From IMG/VR virus record IMGVR_UViG_3300025000_000067, positions 1 to 64,000 of that record: DNA of 64,000 nucleotides; one strand, 5' to 3'. Below the pieces are notes generated by a model that was given only the letters and a program-made list of their open reading frames with translations, searched no databases and was not told the DNA's origin. Within the stretch, counting starts at the first letter, position 1; the number at the start of each line of letters is the position of its first letter. The DNA is from a virus. The position numbers were made by a program, and so were the translations under genes. This document shows, piece after piece, positions 63,176 to 64,000 of the stretch.

Positions 63176-64000
63176 TTGAATATCGTACTTCCGAAGACTC
63201 TGCAGGCATTGTCAAATGATCATAAGCTTCAGATAGTCTCTGAACTATCTAAGGCCCTAGATATTAAAAGCCCTAAGGCCTCGGGATTAGAACGCACAGT
63301 GTGGACCACGAACGATGAGCAGTTACTCGGTGAAGCTGAGGATGAACTTTATGAAATACTAGTGGGTCCAGCTCTAGAGAATATGGCTGAGCTCATAGCA
63401 GCCTTGGAGCGAAGTGATGAGCCAATACAACTACAGAAGGCCTTCAGTCCAGAATACTTAACCTATGAAGATCAATTGTTTAAGGCCTTGGACAATGGTA
63501 AGCACAAGTTAAGTGATCTTATCAACCTATCGAAGACTAAGCGCAATGCTTTTACTAAGCTACTGCAGGAGGGTAGTGAGTGGACAAAAGCTAAGCTTAA
63601 GCAAATTGACGATATCATGAAACAAAAGTTACCGGACTATGCAAAGTTAGCTGAGCAGTTTGCAGTAAGAGCAGCGTTTATAGCTAAGATCCGGAGTCAT
63701 GCAGACACTGAGATGTTGAGCACTGTAGGCGCTTTTGTAGACCGCTTTCCCTCAACGATTAAAGAGGCAGAGCATGAAGGGTTAGTTCTAACTCTTAAAG
63801 AGCAGGAGAGGGCTAAGGCAGAAGGTCGAACAGTGAAGATCCTTCCTCTACAACCCCAAGAACTTAGGGCAGTAGAACATGCAAATTTACGAGCGGGCGA
63901 TAAGCTGACAGAGATAAGTGATCGCCACCGAGCAGGTGTCCGGCAATTAGTGATCCGAGCACAGAATGAGCGCTGGGGTGCTCAGAAGTTAGCTCAAGCC
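63176..64000 (+). CDS. Head morphogenesis-like protein (3' end outside window)
   Basis: TTG 63176 follows AGGAGG at nine bases; the frame is open to the last base, giving 275 residues. The visible part is helical and charged (KLQIVSELSKALDIKSPKAS, FVDRFPSTIKEAEHEG). Its position after the portal fits a minor head or morphogenesis protein, but the diagnostic C-terminal part is not in the window. Confidence 0.58.
   Translation, partial: MNIVLPKTLQALSNDHKLQIVSELSKALDIKSPKASGLERTVWTTNDEQLLGEAEDELYEILVGPALENMAELIAALERSDEPIQLQKAFSPEYLTYEDQLFKALDNGKHKLSDLINLSKTKRNAFTKLLQEGSEWTKAKLKQIDDIMKQKLPDYAKLAEQFAVRAAFIAKIRSHADTEMLSTVGAFVDRFPSTIKEAEHEGLVLTLKEQERAKAEGRTVKILPLQPQELRAVEHANLRAGDKLTEISDRHRAGVRQLVIRAQNERWGAQKLAQA

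Overview
The window is one end-to-end gene-dense segment of a large double-stranded DNA bacteriophage of a Bacillota (Firmicutes/Clostridia-type) host. Supporting points are strong AGGAGG-type ribosome binding sites, frequent GTG/TTG starts, moderately low GC, an amidase with a CWB2-like cell-wall domain, a Rha-family regulator, and an A-family polymerase with ThyX and dUTPase. I cannot name the host or phage species. Several plasmid-type functions and the absence of any visible integrase suggest a phage-plasmid (extrachromosomal prophage); this is inference, because part of the genome lies outside the window.

Layout. 0-2.7 kb: end of a tail-fibre gene, small tail-associated genes and the lysis cassette (membrane coiled-coil protein, amidase, holin). 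2.8-12 kb: HU-like protein, many small early-type proteins, a SprT-like protein and a SNF2-type helicase. 12.05-12.8 kb: about 700 nt of noncoding, heavily folded sequence with one good tRNA-Ile(UAU) and two aberrant tRNA-like elements. 12.9-28.9 kb: replication and nucleotide metabolism (AEP primase-MCM helicase fusion, family A DNA polymerase, ThyX, dNMP kinase, RuvC, dUTPase, RecB/Cas4-like nuclease), with a second folded noncoding segment at 24.3-24.75 kb. 29-31.7 kb: 3D-domain protein and small cysteine proteins. 31.7-37.7 kb, minus strand: a replication-relaxation protein, a TraG/VirD4-like ATPase, membrane proteins and a ParM/ParR-like partition pair with an iteron-bearing region upstream. 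38-52.3 kb: plus-strand array of small genes driven by repeated promoter-like units, including a PAPS-reductase-family protein, a dCMP deaminase, a DnaQ-like exonuclease and many zinc-ribbon proteins. 52.3-53.3 kb: AT-rich noncoding, dyad-rich region. 53.3-64 kb: packaging and head genes (small and large terminase, Ig-like repeat protein, portal, beginning of a head protein) with interspersed regulators (RHH, Rha) and a possible Tad2/DUF2829-like protein.

Three dispersed sequence systems tie the window together. (1) The 9-bp odd palindrome CTTCNGAAG occurs 44 times by manual count, where about one is expected. (2) A TTGTTCAAAGTTG element lies near the heads of transcription units, in several cases inside a promoter spacer. 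(3) A CRTCCACTTTTTAAA...TATAGTAT unit with a GGGG/CCCC leader hairpin precedes at least six genes. In addition, a 22-bp site TTACGTA-N8-TACGTAA occurs as inverted pairs around AT-rich tracts at 5.0 kb and 52.9 kb, which are candidate replication or partition loci. All counts and pairings were done by eye and no searches were run.
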